Assembly (NCBI GenBank): GCA_036939975.1
Contig: JALLPB010001203.1
Location: forward strand, 1 to 10,750
From: Cyclostephanos tholiformis
Lineage: Eukaryota; Bacillariophyta; Thalassiosirophyceae; Thalassiosirales; Thalassiosiraceae
DNA: 10,750 bases
Reading direction: 5' to 3'
Shown piece after piece: positions 9,429 to 10,750 of the stretch. Position 1 is the stretch's first letter; each line of letters opens with the position of its first letter. The notes below the pieces were generated by a model. The model ran no database searches. It was not told the DNA's origin and saw nothing but the letters and a program-made list of their open reading frames with translations. Made by a program: the position numbers and the translations under genes.

Positions 9429-9704
9429 TATCTACATGGTAAAATTTCCCCCCTGGTACTCCCGTGGGCGATAAGACCTAGCACTCTGAAAGGGTGTGTT
9501 GAAACTCTCCTTAAAGGGTACATACATAATGCACCCTTACCTAGGGTACTGAGACTCCAGAGTGCCACGCCACAACAGGTAACGATACCTGATTACTACG
9601 AAGGTCCATACAAAGTTCCTACATATGATGCTCCTCGTAGAGTAGTTGAGAGAGCAGCATATGCGTTCTCACCTGCATGGCATGCCATTGCCATTAATAC
9701 TTAG
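9429..9704 (+). pseudogene. C-terminal Pol tail encoded across the polypurine tract and into the 3' LTR
   Basis: Directly after the TGA at 9426-9428 the RNase H frame is open for 91 codons, to TAG 9702-9704. It reads through the polypurine tract as STLKGCV and continues about 68 codons inside the 3' LTR, with stretches such as APLPRVLRLQS, IPDYYEGPYKVPTYDAPRR and VERAAYAFSPAWHAIAINT. The same peptide can be read in the 5' LTR, apart from one single-base gap. I recall family members with similar LKGCVGTL...PLPRVPR endings, so the tail looks like a real part of the ancestral polyprotein. Its function is unknown. Confidence 0.7.
9484..9496 (+). promoter_or_regulatory. Polypurine tract (plus-strand primer site)
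   Basis: The purine run GAAAGGG (9488-9494), followed by TG, lies directly before the TGTTG start of the 3' LTR. That is the position where LTR elements keep the RNase H-resistant primer for plus-strand synthesis. It is short and also codes for part of the Pol tail. Confidence 0.6.
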
Positions 9705-9762
9705 AACAACCTTTTGTCTAATCCTTAATGGCTGTTACCCTGCCAATTAGTTACTCTCAACA
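9497..9762 (+). repeat. 3' long terminal repeat (266 bp)
   Basis: Begins TGTTGAAACTC and ends CTCAACA. Its first 208 bases are also open in the RNase H reading frame and end with TAG at 9702-9704. It is preceded by a short purine run that can serve as the plus-strand primer. The conserved block corresponding to 3425-3513 is 9638-9726. Confidence 0.93.
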
Positions 9763-9767
9763 CTTGG
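9763..9767. repeat. Target-site duplication, right (CTTGG)
   Basis: Exact copy of 3280-3284, immediately following the 3' LTR. Confidence 0.93.
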
Positions 9768-9981
9768 GTCAATGGCATGATTGCCTCTCCCCCCTCTCAC
9801 CAACATTGCCAACTTGCTCAGTCACCTCTCCTCCTGCATTTGTGATCCCTCCTCCCTCTCCTCCCACCCACCATTTAGAGTAAGTGATGATGTCATTGTC
9901 AACAACGGGGGGCCGAATGATGATAACGCTCACTATGGTCACAGTCACATCATTTGCCAGGATCAGAACCAGAACAATGCT
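9768..9981. other. Right interior of the split inverted-repeat element
   Basis: A pyrimidine-rich block (about 9780-9875, many CTCC and CCTCTC units) followed by TGATGATGTCATTG-like sequence. No gene is supported. Together with 2903-3279 it forms the interior of the inverted-repeat element before the copia insertion. Confidence 0.5.
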
Positions 9982-10079
9982 CTTACTACCTTAAAATGGT
10001 GGTAGATGGGGCGCACAAGCCCCTGAATTGAGCATATGAGCCTTTAAATGGATTTAAATTGTCATTTTCTCCTTTTTAT
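9982..10079 (-). repeat. Right terminal inverted repeat (98 bp)
   Basis: Reverse-complement partner of 2805-2902, same length, about 91% identical by eye. Its internal GGGGC/GCCCC hairpin is kept (10008-10012 and 10019-10023) although three of the six loop bases differ from the left copy. Confidence 0.85.
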
Positions 10080-10350
10080 CTTGATTTATTACCTATTACT
10101 AGTATTTGATATTTCTTACTTTGTGACAACTTTCTATTTCCTGAAAGAAAAATTCCACATACTACAAATTGCAATACCTGAAAAAAATATTAGGTTCAAC
10201 ATTCAATTTGCTTCAGTTTTCATCTTTGATGTACTGTATTCCAATGAACATGGTACATAAAAATCTAATTATTTGGCCTTTCATGTGAATGGAATCAAAT
10301 TTTGTCTTAGAAGCCAACAAGGAAGAAACAGTCTTTTTTAATACGAAAGC

Positions 10351-10364
10351 CCTACATATGTAGG
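10351..10364. repeat. Short palindromic repeat, copy 2 (perfect palindrome)
   Basis: CCTACATATGTAGG reads the same on both strands. It differs by one base from the copies at 651-664 and 10409-10422. Confidence 0.5.
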
Positions 10365-10404
10365 AGTCATTTCAAAAGAACAAAATTGGAGTATATTTTA
10401 TACC

Positions 10405-10426
10405 AAACCCTACAAATGTAGGGTTT
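10405..10426. repeat. Short palindromic repeat, copy 3 (hairpin with A/T flanks)
   Basis: AAACCCTAC (10405-10413) pairs with GTAGGGTTT (10418-10426); the core 14-mer is identical to 651-664. Followed by more T residues, it has the look of a hairpin terminator, but in this eukaryotic AT-rich context no such role can be claimed. Confidence 0.5.
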
Positions 10427-10617
10427 TTATTTGAATCAGCTGAGACTAATGGTGGACTTTCAAACCAACTGCCACTACCACACCTGAAAAAACAAAACCC
10501 ACAACCAAAACTAACAAAAACATGACACCATGGTCTCCTGCTGCCCACTGCCCTACAGTACTATCTCCAATTCACTAGGTAAGTCCAATCACCGTATGTC
10601 GTGCAATTGACCATGAT

Positions 10618-10750
10618 TGTTGTAACATGGCAATATAATTTTTATAAGTTGTTGAGAAGACGTCGAATGCGACGCTAAACGCATGACATTGTATTGTTAG
10701 ATTAATTAAATAAAGTGAGCCGCTGCTCCTGCATCTACTGTCTCAGTCGT
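10618..10750 (+). repeat. Possible 5' part of another LTR, truncated by the window
   Basis: The sequence from TGTTGTAACATGG has the TGTTG start seen in the copia LTRs here. It includes a CpG-dense hairpin CGTCG-AATG-CGACG (10661-10674) and an AATTAAATAAAG stretch (about 10704-10716) that could act as a poly(A)-type signal. It differs in sequence from the 3285/9497 LTRs. There is no downstream end, so this is a suggestion only. Confidence 0.3.

Larger units (their letters stand above)
3285..9762 (+). mobile_element. Full-length, inactive Ty1/copia LTR retrotransposon (CoDi-like)
   Basis: A 6478-bp element bounded by LTRs that begin TGTTG and end CAACA and flanked by a perfect 5-bp duplication. 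The coding order gag, protease, integrase, reverse transcriptase, RNase H places it in Ty1/copia; in Ty3/gypsy, integrase comes last. Gag and pol wording is close to what I remember of diatom copia-like elements. The reading frame is broken throughout by frameshifts and stops, and key residues of all four pol enzymes are changed, so it cannot act on its own. LTR divergence of about 10% indicates an old insertion. It sits inside an inverted-repeat element, which must be older. No envelope gene is present. Confidence 0.93.
2805..10079. mobile_element. Non-autonomous terminal-inverted-repeat element, split by the copia insertion
   Basis: The outer boundaries are a pair of 98-bp terminal inverted repeats (2805-2902 and 9982-10079). 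If the copia element and one copy of its 5-bp duplication are removed, about 790 bp remain (2805-3284 plus 9768-10079), too short for a transposase. No transposase motif is seen, so the element looks MITE-like or fold-back-like. The interior is rich in TGA/CAA triplets and pyrimidine tracts in both halves. The target duplication is ambiguous because the edges are AT-rich: TA or TAT at 2804-2807 and 10077-10079, or CTT just outside (2802-2804, 10080-10082). The superfamily is therefore unassigned. The inverted-repeat structure is directly visible; its status as a transposon is inference. Confidence 0.7.
10080..10617. other. AT-rich right flank, no recognised gene
   Basis: Strongly AT-rich to about 10440, with an open frame (10048-10260) that starts inside the inverted repeat and encodes only hydrophobic/AT-biased residues. 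From 10440 to 10617 the sequence is A/C-rich and contains CTAGGTAAGT near 10576-10585, which resembles a splice donor, but there is no supporting exon. No gene is called. Confidence 0.45.

Noticed and set aside
10048..10260. 70-residue hydrophobic open frame
   Set aside because: It starts within the terminal inverted repeat and its composition is what AT-rich DNA would give; no signal or family motif stands out.
10576..10585. CTAGGTAAGT as a splice donor of a host gene
   Set aside because: No upstream exon of convincing coding quality and no acceptor are visible in the window.
1..10750. CRISPR array, tRNA or rRNA genes, bacterial operon or defence system
   Set aside because: No regularly spaced repeats, no cloverleaf or rRNA-like core, and no run of intact adjacent genes; everything coding is retrotransposon-derived.

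Overview
This is eukaryotic, repeat-dominated DNA. No intact host gene, tRNA, rRNA, CRISPR array or bacterial-style operon could be supported. The window is built from nested and broken mobile elements in an AT-rich background. The main object is a full-length but dead Ty1/copia LTR retrotransposon at 3285-9762. It has two 265/266-bp LTRs and a perfect 5-bp target-site duplication (CTTGG at 3280-3284 and 9763-9767). Its gag and pol motifs (a GHTS-type zinc knuckle, LPQAG and VVDNFG in reverse transcriptase, HCDNA and HPGQEN in RNase H) are of the type I know from copia-like elements of diatoms (the CoDi group) and related stramenopiles. A diatom or other stramenopile is therefore the best guess for the host, made from memory of the family and not from a search.

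Layout. 1-146: short anonymous flank. 147-602: degraded piece of a second, different copia pol (start of RT joined to RT thumb/RNase H, with the RT core missing). 608-1720: no recognisable gene. 1721-2530: low-complexity sequence rich in TGA/CAA and pyrimidines. 2531-2804: AT-rich, with a small repeat/palindrome cluster. 2805-10079: a roughly 790-bp element with 98-bp terminal inverted repeats (2805-2902 and 9982-10079, about 91% identical), split by the copia insertion. 10080-10617: AT-rich sequence with two short palindromes. 10618-10750: possible start of another LTR, running off the window and unusually CpG-rich at one point.

How the parts relate. The copia element encodes, in order, Gag, aspartic protease, integrase, reverse transcriptase and RNase H, followed by a C-terminal tail that runs through the polypurine tract and about 68 codons into the 3' LTR. 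All parts are broken by frameshifts and stops. About eleven of the stops are TGA where the family is expected to have arginine, which points to CGA-to-TGA decay at methylated CpG. Each enzyme has also lost a catalytic residue. The two LTRs differ by about 27 substitutions and one indel, so the insertion is old, but the differences are very uneven along the LTR.
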